Assembly (NCBI RefSeq): GCF_963678635.1
Contig: NC_087067.1
Location: forward strand, 808,001 to 872,000
Reading direction: 5' to 3'
Length of the DNA: 64,000 nt
Source: Symsagittifera roscoffensis
Lineage: Eukaryota; Xenacoelomorpha; Acoela; Convolutidae
Every line of letters starts with the position of its first letter. Position 1 is the first letter of the stretch. Positions 35,362 to 46,456 of this stretch are shown in pieces. The notes beneath the pieces were generated by a model that saw only the letters and a program-made list of their open reading frames with translations, searched no databases and was not told where the DNA came from. The translations under genes were made by a program, and so were the position numbers.

Positions 35362-35788
35362 GCCGTTGGCTCGAAGGGAAAATTCTAGAGTCTTGAGTCT
35401 TGAGAGGGAGGGGGCTCGAGGGTGAACTCGGATGAAATCCGGGTTCACGAAAAAGAAATTTTAGACGAATGAGATATTGTTATTAATATGATAGATCTAT
35501 TATATAAATCAAAATGATGCATGACAATTTCCTGACTGAATAGGACAAAAGAAATTTTAAAGTTACCAGCTTAAAAAGCGGGGATTCATGGGTGCAGGTG
35601 TGTGCAGATTTTGATTGCTGTTTAGCGATAGCGTGAAAGTTTTATATGGTTGTGAATTTTGGAAGGTAGATAAACTTAAGTCCGATGCAAACTTCTGTAA
35701 ATGACCACTGGCACTGTATCTTGAGCAACACTCGGTTCTCTGGGACTCACTGGCAGATGACAACACGCGATGGGGACATCGATCTCGA
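35362..35788 (+). other. Element B 3' UTR
   Basis: About 430 bp without a gene between the ORF2 stop and the PPT. It holds a strong hairpin at 35422-35448 (GTGAACTCGGAT, GAA, ATCCGGGTTCAC; 12 pairs, one G-U) and otherwise AT-rich sequence. Confidence 0.7.
35422..35448 (+). promoter_or_regulatory. 3' UTR hairpin, element B
   Basis: 12-bp stem with a 3-nt loop about 60 bases after the ORF2 stop. It could act in RNA export, stability or packaging; no direct evidence. C has a different hairpin in its 3' UTR. Confidence 0.45.
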
Positions 35789-35800
35789 GTCCGGGGAGTA
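35789..35800 (+). other. 3' polypurine tract, element B
   Basis: GTCCGGGGAGTA immediately before the 3' LTR start (TGTGCC). C has the identical 12 bases before its 3' LTR on the minus strand (37713-37724), which identifies the plus-strand primer. Confidence 0.85.
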
Positions 35801-36693
35801 TGTGCCAGTCGGTCATGTCTGGAGGTTTGACCTTGAGAAACACGTAATTTTGGAGTGAAGTTTTAAATTTAAAAATTTCGAATGGAGCTTGTCATGCTCA
35901 GTTTTCTCGAACCAACTGAAAACAAAAAGTGAAAAATCAGAACGACCGAATTAACAATTGCGGGAAACTACTCAAGAAAAAGGCAGGAAATTGCTATTCG
36001 CAATTTCTCGATACGAAATAATAAGAGAGTAGAGCTGTCTTATCCCGAAAACAGGAGAATAGAACACAGACTTGAGAAAGGACGATTATTCGAACGGAAC
36101 AGAGTGAACATTCAATGGAAGAGAGGACAACTCGAGTGTCCCGATGGTTCATACAGAAACTTTGATTCTTGAGACAAAACTTACTACTGTTGTTAAAACT
36201 AATTAGCATCAAACTTATTTAGTTATATTATTTAATCCTCGAGCTACTTATCTTTTAGTTACTCCTCATACTCAAGCGCATCGACATGTGAGTTCTCAAT
36301 TTAAATTTCTCGAGTGTATTTTATGATAGTTATGTTGAGATAAGGCGAGTTTTAGGTTGATCCATCTGAAATGGATCAAAGTTCCACTGTCCAATAAAAA
36401 GTAACTAAGCGGATTGTTCCGACCCGGTTTTTAACGGCGTTCATGTATTTTGGGTATTTCGAGACCTAAGTATGGGGACGTTTTTATTTCTAGAGTGGGG
36501 GGGGGGGGGGTATTTTGGTAGTGGCCTTTAAGCTGTAACGGGTTCTAGTCTCATGTCGCAAGCGAACCGAATTGGCTCCGACCGTTCTTGAGGTAGAAAA
36601 ACACAAGAGATAGTGTCCCTGACTCTTGAGCCAATGGTTATAGGGCCTATTTTTCTTAAGCCTCATGTGTGACTGCAGTAGACGAATGTTACA
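35801..36693 (+). repeat. Element B 3' LTR (893 bp)
   Basis: Near-identical to 14105-14990; differences seen by eye are five substitutions and a longer poly-G run near 36497. Contains the hairpin 36357-36379 and AATAAA at 36393-36398. Confidence 0.95.
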
Positions 36694-36777
36694 AGGCTAC
36701 TACCAAAATATCCCCCCACTCTAGAAAATAAGAACGTCCCCATACTTAGGTATCAAAATACCCAAAATACGCGAACG
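36694..36777 (-). repeat. Element A 5' LTR, middle fragment (84 bp)
   Basis: Continues A's LTR between B and C; matches inverted 14750-14820 (CTACCAAAATA, CCCCATACTTAGG). It starts with the duplicated AGG of B's insertion and ends with ACG, duplicated at 61818-61820 on the other side of C. Confidence 0.9.
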
Positions 36778-37712
36778 TGTAACATTCGCCCGGAAGATAC
36801 ATATCGACGGATAACAAAACTAAGTCTTAAGACGACTGGCTAGCGTCTAAACAGAGCTTTGCATGTTTTTCACCGTCTCTACCAAGCCAGTACTTTTCGG
36901 TGGTCTTTTCTAACATCGGGTCGACAAAAACGTTACTGTTCTCCGGCTTCGACCAGAACGCTCAAATTAACTGAATTACATGCAAAAATAGTGAGCTCAT
37001 GGCTGGGTCTCAGTATCCCCAGACCACGAGGTCACTCCTAAAAACAGGGCTACTATTTATTATATTACTATTGTTTTTGTTCAGTAGATAAAAATCATCA
37101 TCTCCATCGAAGATGGATCAACCCATTCCCCCAACTCTTAGCACCTCATCCTTGTCAAAACTAATCCAAATATCAATTAAATTCAAGTCAGGACATGACA
37201 GGATGCTAAAAATTCATATGAGTCAATGAAAGTTTTCCGTCCCGAGACCCTTCCGGATTCTTGAATCCGGTGAATCAAGCTCCTTAAGTTCGATTTCACG
37301 ATAACACGGAGGGCTGATTTCTTACCCTTCACCGTTGTTCGCAACGGCCTTGCAACTATTGTAGCAGCACAATAGTTGCAACTCGGAACGTTCTCTGCAC
37401 TCTGCTGCTGTTTTTCTTCAATTTCGACTTCTTCAATTTCGATCAAGTTGTTCTCGTCAGCGCAACTAACGTTGTTGTTCTGTTTCCTCTCTCGTTTTTT
37501 GTTAAAATGGCCGTTTCAGCATTTCTCAGAAATGTGACGTCATCATTCGAATTTTTGAAATTTTAAAATACTAGAATATTCCAGCCTTCACCGTTTGGCT
37601 AAACGTTCCAATAACGTCGTTAATCCTTCAAAACCACCAATCCGGAAGGCTTACTGCTAAAATTCCGAATTCTGCAGAGATTGCATTTTTCACATTCTGG
37701 TCGAATGTCACA
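36778..37712 (-). repeat. Element C 3' LTR (935 bp)
   Basis: Starts after the PPT (37713-37724). Has AATAAA on the minus strand at 37056-37061, a TCCATC/GATGGA hairpin (37103-37117), a 13-bp hairpin at 37350-37381, a CCGTTG-TTCG-CAACGG hairpin just beside it, and a CCGGATT/AATCCGG hairpin. The first 483 bp in sense direction match the 5' LTR with two mismatches; the rest differs by roughly 10 percent. Confidence 0.93.
37350..37381 (-). promoter_or_regulatory. Strong LTR hairpin in element C
   Basis: TTGCAACTATTGT, 6-nt loop, ACAATAGTTGCAA: 13 perfect pairs, next to a 6-bp stem (CCGTTG/CAACGG) on its left. Copies lie in the 5' LTR near 61458-61489 and, with a changed loop but intact stem, near 61037-61068. 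Conservation of stems with altered loops suggests a functional RNA or DNA structure. Confidence 0.55.
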
Positions 37713-37724
37713 TACTCCCCGGAC
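37713..37724 (-). other. 3' polypurine tract, element C
   Basis: Minus strand GTCCGGGGAGTA directly before the 3' LTR start TGTGACATTCG; identical to B's PPT. Confidence 0.85.
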
Positions 37725-38528
37725 AGTCCGGTCAATGTCCTCATTGAATCGCGCAATGTTCTAAATGGTTACAGTGTCATCGAACAGAATTTACAAAATG
37801 CACGAAATTACTTTTATCTACGTCACATCGACTCACTGCAGAATATAAATGGCATCATACCACATCACTATAGCCTTCAAATTCTTTCATCAATCTGCAC
37901 ATTGAGGATATGACTTAAGATAAAATATTTTTTTCTGACTTCCAGTGTCAATGTCCCGATTAAAACTTCTTCTCTTATATCTAAAAGGTGTTGGCTTGCA
38001 GGACAGTCCTGCCAACCAACAAGCTAAAATTATCCTACTACGCTCCTTCCCTTCGGAAATCTTGCTTGTTTATTGTCCTGAATATTAAAACTAAGAAACT
38101 TTGTGGTTAGAAAGAACAATGCAACAACCTCCCTCTTCAAGAGATTACTCAAGCCTTCCACGTCACCACAAAGTGATCAATCTTCCTAAGTGATTAAAAA
38201 CAATCATGCAGGCTGGAATATTTAAATATACTCTTCCCTTAAGCCTTTCTAAATAAATAATAATTGTCTCTAAAGCCACTTCCGTTAAAATCAAAATGCA
38301 AATTTATAAATGCAACAATTTCAAAACTCAACAAAATGTTTCAGTTTTCAATTACAACTTGGTTGCTTGGTTTCTCACTTGAGTTTTTCACACACACAAA
38401 ATAATTCTGAGTTTTGACTTTTCTTCATCATCCCTTTGTTCTCTTCTTTTTTTGTCGTTTAGAAGTTCTAAAACTTCTAAATTTTTCTAATTTTCTTTCT
38501 TGCCGCCTCTTGTTTTCTCGACCATTCG
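37725..38528 (-). other. Element C 3' UTR
   Basis: About 800 bp without a supported gene. AT-rich; contains a hairpin at 37989-38021 with inner stem GCAGGAC/GTCCTGC and outer stem TGTTGG/CCAACA. Confidence 0.7.
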
Positions 38529-39790
38529 TCAATGCTCCATTTCTTCCTCCTGTGACACTGACTCCGCACTTTCGGTTTCCGTGTCTTGTAGCACGTCATT
38601 GACTATCCTGACGCTGTTGGAAGCCGTCCTCCAACACTTCTGCTCTTCCACCCTCTGTTTACAGCAAGGTAGGGGATCCACGTTTGATTCTCTGTTCCTA
38701 CAGAAGCTGTTGTGGAGACACAACGTCACGTTTCTCTCCAAATCTTCTTTCAGCATCTCTGCCTTCTCATTTCCACTACGCTCACACGTCCTGGAAATTC
38801 TTTTCACGGCGGTGGTCACTGCATTCCGATGGGTCACGAAAGCTCGCTTGAAAGCTCCTGCCCCAATGTCCAGCTGATATTCACTGTATACTCTGCCATG
38901 CTTCGACATATGCTTTTTCGCATACTCGTACAACCATGCAGTCATGTTAGCTCTGAACCATGGCATCAATCGTTTTCTTGCCCATATCTTCTTCACTTCC
39001 ATCGGAATGTTTAGAACTTTGCACATTTCTCAAAAAGATCTAAATCTTTTAGACAATCTAATTTCCGCAATTGTTCTCTCGTCGGTGTCTCCTGTCTATT
39101 ATTTTCTCTCACATGAGCTTCCAGCCATCGTATTGCCATCATAACTCCCACTATCACTATTGTTACGGGCTGTGATGAATCTGGTAAACCCATGGAGAGC
39201 AGCTCTCCAGAGTCCCAGATCAACATCAGATTACTACGCTTGGGATACCACCAGGTCTGCAGCAAGCAGTGGCAAGGAAACTCATCATGCGTCAACATGA
39301 TGCTCCTCCAATTACGTTTTCCCGAAGCTTCCAGCAATGGTTCCACTTCCATCATCACTCGGTGGATTTCATCATTCTCATCTACTGCATTGTAATCTGT
39401 GACAGTTGATCCTCCCTGTTTCTGTTTTTCGAAGTCACTGAAGTTCCCGCTCACATACCCATGAACTTCTTTCCTAGTATTGACTCCAACTCTTCTTTGG
39501 TTCTCTCTGGAATTGCTGAGAACATCTTACATAGTAACTCGTAAGACTTTTCAGACATCCTCGCTAATCTCACACACTTCGGCACTGAGAAGGCTTGATC
39601 CACAATCGCTCTTGTACTCTTTACGTCCACAGCTACGAAATGTACAGGATATCTGCTCTTGCACATTGGAGCCAACGTTGAGCCCACCAAATATCGTGCT
39701 CCTGATGGTCTACAATAAGTTTCGCTGTGTCTGATGTTCATCTCTGTTTCGATAGCTTCCCTCCATTTTCCTATATACTTCTGCTCAGTC
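38529..39790 (-). pseudogene. Element C ORF2, C-terminal tail, split by three frameshifts
   Basis: Continues the preceding frame after a net -1 break near 39785. Pieces: 39741-39451 (ARYLVGSTLAP, HFVAVDV, PKCVRLARMS), 39454-39011 (MLTHDEFPCHCLLQTWWYP, SNLMLIWD), 39026-38529 (MEVKKIWARKRLMPWFRANM, then an acidic end). All three breaks are net -1. Each piece aligns in order with B's intact C-terminus, so this is one gene, not several small ones. Stop at 38529. Confidence 0.8.
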
Positions 39791-42221
39791 CTGGGAATAC
39801 TTCTACGCTGATGGCTGTGACCATCTCATGTTTCTGTTCTAGATTCAATAGTGACTCTAAAGAACCAAACATGCTGTAGAATCCTAGTGCTGTCACTAGA
39901 TTCACATCGGTTCCTCCATGGCAATCTGCTATCAGTTCCGTTTCCGTTCTTGCTTTCATCACTACATTTCCAAACAATACTGTCAACTGCTTGTGTTGTT
40001 TCTCCAGGGTTTTCACACAGTCTAAACTTCCACAAACGTGACCCTGTAGTCCACAGACTTCCGCCAGACAGCTACCAGGTTTGACCCAGTCTTCTGGTCC
40101 CCAGCCAGGTAACTCCACTTTATCTTCTCCGTTGCTCTTAGAGGCTGTTATCATCACATTATATATGATGTTGAGGTCACGCAGGTTGCAGTCTGCGTTC
40201 AGTTCCCTCTGTACGTCTTGTGTCGCCCGTAATATTGAGTCAGCGTTGGGACTAGGACACCATGATGGCCTCATCAATTCCCACACTGCCATCAAGCTCG
40301 TTCTCAGTAATTCATCTGAGAATCCCAACCCAAACTCCACTCTCTTGTCGGATTTTGGTACTGAAGGTGCAGTCACCTCTTCTTCCAAGACCAGTCCCAA
40401 TTTGGCCTGTGAATTGTTGACGCTTTTAATCGTTACAATTCTGGACGTCCAGAATCTTAGTAACACCGCCTGCTCATAATCAAAGAAGCAATCACGTATG
40501 TCTTCACTCAGGAAAGGATTGTACGCTATCACTAAGATCCCAGATACATAGCTATATGACTTCTTCTTGATCGGTCCACAGTATTCACTGGATTTCGGCA
40601 ATGCTCCCATAGATTCTTTAGTGAGTCTCAACTCCTTGTTTGAGAATCTCCTGATCTCGTCTATCTTTTTCATGGGTTCCAATTCTTCAGGTTCTTTCAT
40701 GTTCACCCTCATCGGTTTACTTTGCTGCATCTCCAGCATTGCTAGTAAGAACAAGGCTTTCGTTCGCTCATCGCCTTCCCTCAACATTTTAACACAAGTG
40801 TTTAATGCAGGTACTGAAATCTGCTCTATCAGGAATCGAATGAAACAGAGAGCGTCTCTCCGCTTCGCACACGCTACTGCTGCTCCCTCCTGGACTATCA
40901 GATCCCTCAGATTCGTCATAAGAAAAACCTTTTCTTCTTTTGATCTCTTTCTTTCTTCTGAATCATATTCTTCGCGAGTCAGTCCCATCATACACCAGGC
41001 GAACCTGAGTTGTAACTCTGTCCTTACGTAAGGTACTGCCACGAGAGCATGTATTCTTGGCGTAGTCCTCAATTCTTCCTCGAAATACCTCAACACTACT
41101 GCTTTCCATGGAAGGCTCACTAACTGCTCGATCGTTTCCGCCTCTACGTCAGACGACGCCAAAGTTCCATACGCCTTCTGCTTGAGGGTGGTGCCTTGCA
41201 ACATCATTTCCAGATAACCCTCCATGGCTTTTTCGTCTTCCAGGGCCATTACATACCCTCTAGCCGAGTTTCGGTATTCCAACATCTCCATGTATCCACC
41301 GGTGGGTTCATCTATCGACACTGTCTCAGACACTGTTAGTCTGTTGTATTCCACTGGTGTTAGTTGTCCTGCAACACTTCCCTTTCCATGATTCATGGGA
41401 GATGGTTTGAAGTCCCTCATTTTACTCTCTCCACATTGACTGAGTATTTCCATTTCTAAAGTTGCTCCAGTCAGAGTGCGGTCACTCCTTTTGGATTTAT
41501 AACCGGTTGACTTTATTCCCGCCATGAGAATGGGTGGCACCATCGCTATATCAGTTAATATTCTATCTGTGCCAGACAATTGATAATCACCTTGCCCCAA
41601 ATCCATGACTTCTTCGACTCGTTTTCTTTTCGCTGAGTTACCAGCTTTCATCGATATTTCTGAATCCACTTTCGTCTTCCCAACTCTCCTCGGCATCACT
41701 CTGCTGCCTAACTTCATTTTCATCGCATTGATTTTATCAATCACCATTTTCGATCGCATCGTTCCTCTCCTGGTCCTTGACAGGTACACCACCTCTCCTT
41801 CATCGTCCTGCGGTGTCATCTTGATGGGAGAATTCGCTTCACTCTCATCAGTGGCTGAGTCGATCACCAACTCACTCAGTCTCCCTTCACACTCATCAAG
41901 CTTGTCAAGTACTTCTCTCATCAAGGGTTGATTGAGACCTGTTTTGAGGATGGACTGGGTTCCATAGCTCTGAATCACAGTCCAGACTTCTTCCATGAAC
42001 GCCACTCTGTCCAGCTTACATCCCGTCCTACTCTCGTGGTCTCGGTGATGTAATTCCCATTCTTCTTCGGGCAGCGTTCCCAAGAAAGGTACTCTGGCTG
42101 AGGCCTCTATCCTTCTCCTCCTAGGTGATTCCATGAGGATTCTCTGGTCGTTATTTCTTGAATTGCCAGGAGAGCTGCTCTCCGGCAAATTCCGTTTCAT
42201 TTCCTCAAAGGCTGACGGAGG
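39771..42221 (-). pseudogene. Element C ORF2, C-terminal half (809 codons from first ATG), unknown function
   Basis: Same frame as the upstream 1407-codon ORF and separated from it only by a TAA at 42222-42224; the frame is open through that point in B. Contains RVPFLGTLPEEEWELHH, a central helical part, and PGSCLAEVCGLQGHVCGSLD (the C-x4-C-x6-C-x4-C cluster). Whether the TAA is a mutation or a read-through signal cannot be told from one copy. No known domain recognised. Confidence 0.75.
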
Positions 42222-45200
42222 TTACAGTGTCGAGATGCCTTCATCCGCTGGCTCAGTCGTTTCCAACGTGTCTGCATTATTCTCAAGATCACTGAAGATA
42301 TTGAAATCCAGGCTGGATGTTCCTCCTGTCGATGCCCTGTCGTCTTCCCCACCAGCTTGATCTTGTTGCATGGGTTCTTCAGTCTGACGGCTTCCACCCT
42401 GTCCGTCATCTCCTTCTGACTTATCCTTATTCGAGTTCGATGGTCCTTGTTCGTCATTGTCGGCTTCTTCATGGAATCTCGGTATGAGCAATGTACCGGC
42501 CGATTTATCTTCCTCTTCTCCATGGACCACTTTGATTTCTTCACAGCCGAAGGGTGCTAGGAAAGTTCTCGTCTGCAATACTCCTCCAACTTTCATCTCC
42601 TTCCTCACACTGGTCAGGATCAATGAGGCTTCAGGCAATTCTGTCCTGCCTCTCATTCTCATCGGAGCTAAGCCTAATCCTTTCCATTCCTCATCAAATC
42701 TTCCAGGCTTGGGAGTAGCGGCGTTGCTTATTCGCCTTCTCGTCGCTTGATCCGTGTATGCAAATCGTGTGTACTGTAACACGGCGGCATTTCTCCCTAC
42801 GAAGTATGGATCCATCGTTCCCATGAAATTCCCTACTCTCCTTTCATTGGTTTCGAATGCTCTCAATCTAGGAGTTTGTACTACGGAGACTGCTCCGAGC
42901 AGCATCCTTCTTATCAGAGGGAATTCAGGGATTGCCTCCGGTAGCTTCTTGTAATCGCCCCAGTCCTTCGTCTCTTCTCTCACTTTGTGATAGGCTGCTG
43001 TGAGACGAGGCACTCTGGTCATTTCACCATTCGTTTTGTCATAGGGCCTCAGATTCCAGAGCTTTGGAAACACCTCGATGTGCCCTCTTTCTACTTCTCC
43101 CATGCGGTCACAGAAGTGATCGTCAAAATTGATGACTGTCATCTCTGGCTCCGATATTTTCGCAAATAACAGATCTTCACTCATGAGCTCTCGCAATGCG
43201 TGCTGCTCACACCAGTTCAGTGTACTACCGTCCACTGCCGATATGAGGTTCAGGTGCAGCACCGACCTCCTATATGCTTCCACTTTAACGTCAGGGAACG
43301 CAAAGGTGACTGCTGGTCCATAGATCACTGTCACGAATTCCGTGACTCCTCTGATCAGCGCCAAGGGATCGATTCTCATAGCTAAGCTCAAATCTGTTAA
43401 TAGCGGCATGCCTCCAACATGTCGTCTAACATCTTCCTCTCTTTCAATTGTCTCGTCTTCTCCGGTTCCAAAGCGATTTTGCTGCAAGAGATACTGGATA
43501 AGAGTGTGTCTCAGGTCTCTTATTTTGTTCCACGAGTCCGTGGATTTCTTCATATCCAGATTCCTCACTCTCTCTTTCATCTGCTCTGGACAACGTGCCA
43601 GTTTCATCAGTCCTCCCAAGTTTCCATGGGTTATTGCGATCAATGTCAGAAGTCCATCTAGTCGCAGGTTCTGTATTCCATCCGTAAGCAGTATCGCCGG
43701 TCCTTTTACGAAACTCTCCGCTCCGAACGTCACGAACAAGGCTATTAACTCCACTATCGATACTTTCACTACTGCTTGGAGGAATTCCTTTATCAAATAG
43801 TGCGAGACTTTCGGGTAAACTTTTGCCAAGAAGGACGCGGTCCATCCGGCTCCCAACCCTTCTAGCATGCTGTCTGTCCTTTCAAATCCCTCCTGTCCCT
43901 TCACTTCCTGGGTCCAGAAGGTTTCCAGAGTAATCTGACACATTCTGTTCACGAACTCAGCTGTCTTTTCTCCGGCATTTTCCGCCAGGTTCACCTCCTT
44001 CAACAAGTAGGCGTGTATCTTAGTGATCATTACTGGGCCTTGCTGAAAAGCATCTGCACCCAATGCCGCTACTCTAGGATTCAGGTGTAGCCACTGGTTT
44101 GCTTCCGGCTTGGTTCTCAGCACCATCGCTTCCAGATGAGCTCTCGTCTCCAGTGAATTCTTTCTTCTCGTGTCTTCACTCGCCACTTCCATTGCTCGGA
44201 ACCATAAGTCGTTGGACATTGCCGTGATCACTCGATGGTCGTCGTCTATTCCCGGTTTCAGTTTGAGTTGTCGACTGAAATTGGACAGTTCCAACCCCAG
44301 CACTTCGTCCAACACTAACATGTGTAGCGCGTGGTCCTTGAATCCTCTCATCGCGTTTGAGATATCTGACCATACTGCAGGCAGTTCAGCCTTAAGTGGC
44401 CTCAGGTTATCCATTTCTATCAGGCGATTCGGGGCTGATATGATCACATCATATTTTCCTTCCGAGAGTAAGGCCACAATTGCATACACGAATTTCAGTC
44501 CATCTGGGAGATGTGCATATCCCGGAGACAACGCGAATACTACTCTCAATGCCACTTTATTGAATGACCCCTCCTTCGTTGCATCCACCACTTCACCCAT
44601 CGACTCAAGGATGTCTTTTATCGCTGGCCATACTGCGTTTTCTGCTGTTGTAGGATCTCTGAGTCTGCTCAGAAAACCTCTACTGTGTAGATGGTCATTG
44701 ATGCCAGCAAACACAATCGTAATTGGATTCATGTCCGTCTGCCTTTGTACCCCTATAGCCAAAGATACTGATTGCAGTAGGTCCAGGTCGACCGCTGCCA
44801 ACATTATGACGTCCGGCCAAAACAAAGACTTGGAAGTGTACACGAACTCTGAATTCGCTACTACCATGATTTTGGCCTTTCTCATCTCTGCTTTGTCGTA
44901 GGCGGCGAAGATGGTCTCATCTTTCTTTATCGCTGTCAATCCGCCATATCTCTGGGCATCACCATCTTGGTTCACTAGTTTTGGGTACACTCTTTCCTTC
45001 ACATGACCAGGTGGTGTCGTCAGTTGCCTAAATATCTTCACGTGTTGTCCAATCGGCGCTCTCGCCGTCAGGAATCTTCCTGGCCTTTCTTCACGATTCC
45101 TCTCATCATGGTTCAATCTCACATCTTGCAACGGTCTTGCATTCACAGGTCCCATTGTGTTGTTGGAGGGCAGTCCCTCCAAGTCGGCAAATCTCAAGGC

Positions 45201-46445
45201 CGTCGTGGAACTGAAATTTATGCTAGCGGCTATCAACCAGTCTACGCCGGTTATCGAGTACAATCTGCTGACGGATAGCGTCGCTCCATTCAGCATCCTC
45301 CTTGCATCTTCGATGAAGCTCACTCTCTGTAGGTCCAGCTTCATTAGTTCGTCTTTGTATACATGCCAAGGAGACGGTATGGATCGCGACCACATCAATG
45401 AGCCTCTGCTCGGTCTCTCCTCTCGACTGGTACTCGTCGTCTCCGATCTAGTCTCCGATCTAGATGTGCCTGCTACTTCTTCGATTGGTTGGTTGACAGG
45501 TCCTATCCTTCTCCTAGGATGAATTGTCCTCCTCATCGGTGCTTCTCCCAACCGATCCTGTACGTCTGTTCTTCGACCTGGTTCACTGGAGCTTTGTTGC
45601 CGGTAATTTGTGACGGCTGGGACCGTACCCAAGCGTGTTTCCAGGTTAGGAGGCACAAAGGTGGTGATCACCGTATCACTCACCGTTCCTTCTTCCTTCA
45701 GCACTCCTGTGTCAAAGAGTTCTGCTTCCAGCTCATCCAACCGTTCTTGGAAGACTCGATTCAACCAAGCTTGTCCTTCGACACTGTCGAAGTGGATGCC
45801 ATCTGTGGTCAGTCTGGCTTGATCCATGGCTCTCAATTCATGTTCAATGTCCATGAGGATCATTCTTCCGGCATTTCGATTTGCTAGGTTTCTCAAGATG
45901 TTGTTCCATCTCATGACTCCCTCGTTGTGCCTTCTTCCTGATGCTGTCAGGCTTCTTGCGTTCATTGGCGCCGTGCAAACGGTCAGTACCGCCCAACTGA
46001 ACTTCTGCCAGAGAGTAGTGAACAAACACACCATCATTGATTCCCACAGTGCTTCCTGCTCATCTGATCCTCTGGAGATATCATTCGTCCCAACTAAGAT
46101 CATCACATTGGGTATCTTCCCTGGATTCATCAGCTCCACCATGCGATATAATTGGGCAATCGTCGCGCCTCCAAAGGCCATCACCGTGGTGACCCATGAG
46201 GTCCTCAAATTCGACAGCACTCTGACTAAGCTGTCTCCCAATATCAGGTGAGATGTCCCGAGTGATGTCCAGGTAGCTCGATTGAAGCAGGCCCTCGGAT
46301 CTGTCTCCGGAACTCCCGTGAAATTATACTTCAATTGATTATTCTTCTGCACGTCTATTACACGAGACACTTTCTTCGCTGGCATCTTCCTTACTTTCCT
46401 CTCTGGGATTCTCGAGTTCCCCATGAGTGGTGTCACGTTACTCAT
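42222..46445 (-). CDS. Element C ORF2 main part: SGNH hydrolase plus second SGNH-like domain (1407 aa)
   Basis: ATG at 46445. SGNH domain residues about 65-235 with block I LILGDSLVR (S72), block II FGGAT, block III VGTNDISRG (N121) and block V DGIHFD (D215, H218): all catalytic residues of the SGNH/GDSL family are present, predicting an esterase or acetylesterase-like enzyme, substrate unknown. A Ser/Arg-rich linker follows, then a second SGNH-like domain about 520-720 (IMVVANSEF, FAGINDHLHSRGF, DDDHRV) lacking the canonical Ser block. The rest (GGMPLLTDLSLAM, GPAVTFAFPD, LNWCEQ) is conserved with B. The upstream ORF (47446-46457) lies in another frame with 43 nt of overlap; in B the two are fused. 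No signal peptide or membrane segment. Confidence 0.8.
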   Translation of the reverse strand: MSNVTPLMGNSRIPERKVRKMPAKKVSRVIDVQKNNQLKYNFTGVPETDPRACFNRATWTSLGTSHLILGDSLVRVLSNLRTSWVTTVMAFGGATIAQLYRMVELMNPGKIPNVMILVGTNDISRGSDEQEALWESMMVCLFTTLWQKFSWAVLTVCTAPMNARSLTASGRRHNEGVMRWNNILRNLANRNAGRMILMDIEHELRAMDQARLTTDGIHFDSVEGQAWLNRVFQERLDELEAELFDTGVLKEEGTVSDTVITTFVPPNLETRLGTVPAVTNYRQQSSSEPGRRTDVQDRLGEAPMRRTIHPRRRIGPVNQPIEEVAGTSRSETRSETTSTSREERPSRGSLMWSRSIPSPWHVYKDELMKLDLQRVSFIEDARRMLNGATLSVSRLYSITGVDWLIAASINFSSTTALRFADLEGLPSNNTMGPVNARPLQDVRLNHDERNREERPGRFLTARAPIGQHVKIFRQLTTPPGHVKERVYPKLVNQDGDAQRYGGLTAIKKDETIFAAYDKAEMRKAKIMVVANSEFVYTSKSLFWPDVIMLAAVDLDLLQSVSLAIGVQRQTDMNPITIVFAGINDHLHSRGFLSRLRDPTTAENAVWPAIKDILESMGEVVDATKEGSFNKVALRVVFALSPGYAHLPDGLKFVYAIVALLSEGKYDVIISAPNRLIEMDNLRPLKAELPAVWSDISNAMRGFKDHALHMLVLDEVLGLELSNFSRQLKLKPGIDDDHRVITAMSNDLWFRAMEVASEDTRRKNSLETRAHLEAMVLRTKPEANQWLHLNPRVAALGADAFQQGPVMITKIHAYLLKEVNLAENAGEKTAEFVNRMCQITLETFWTQEVKGQEGFERTDSMLEGLGAGWTASFLAKVYPKVSHYLIKEFLQAVVKVSIVELIALFVTFGAESFVKGPAILLTDGIQNLRLDGLLTLIAITHGNLGGLMKLARCPEQMKERVRNLDMKKSTDSWNKIRDLRHTLIQYLLQQNRFGTGEDETIEREEDVRRHVGGMPLLTDLSLAMRIDPLALIRGVTEFVTVIYGPAVTFAFPDVKVEAYRRSVLHLNLISAVDGSTLNWCEQHALRELMSEDLLFAKISEPEMTVINFDDHFCDRMGEVERGHIEVFPKLWNLRPYDKTNGEMTRVPRLTAAYHKVREETKDWGDYKKLPEAIPEFPLIRRMLLGAVSVVQTPRLRAFETNERRVGNFMGTMDPYFVGRNAAVLQYTRFAYTDQATRRRISNAATPKPGRFDEEWKGLGLAPMRMRGRTELPEASLILTSVRKEMKVGGVLQTRTFLAPFGCEEIKVVHGEEEDKSAGTLLIPRFHEEADNDEQGPSNSNKDKSEGDDGQGGSRQTEEPMQQDQAGGEDDRASTGGTSSLDFNIFSDLENNADTLETTEPADEGISTL

Positions 46446-46456
46446 CCCTTGTCTGA

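Larger units (their letters stand above)
14105..36693 (+). mobile_element. Element B: 22.6-kb gypsy-type LTR retrotransposon inserted in the 5' LTR of element A
   Basis: Bounded by LTRs 14105-14990 and 35801-36693 in direct orientation, with PBS, leader, gag-pol, spacer, ORF2, 3' UTR and PPT between them. The target duplication is AGG (14102-14104 and 36694-36696), or AAGG if the terminal A of the LTR is counted. The two LTRs differ by about five substitutions and one poly-G length change, so insertion is recent. About 11 coding lesions over ~17 kb are in line with that amount of post-insertion decay. Confidence 0.95.

Noticed and set aside
14298-36212. Identical 72-codon antisense ORF in both B LTRs
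   Set aside because: Identity is explained by the LTR pair being nearly identical; no coding features.
14105-36693. Idea that B was mobilised in trans after its genes were already dead
   Set aside because: LTR divergence (about five substitutions and one indel in ~1.8 kb) scales to roughly 50 substitutions and several indels over 17 kb of coding DNA, enough to explain the ~11 lesions after insertion.
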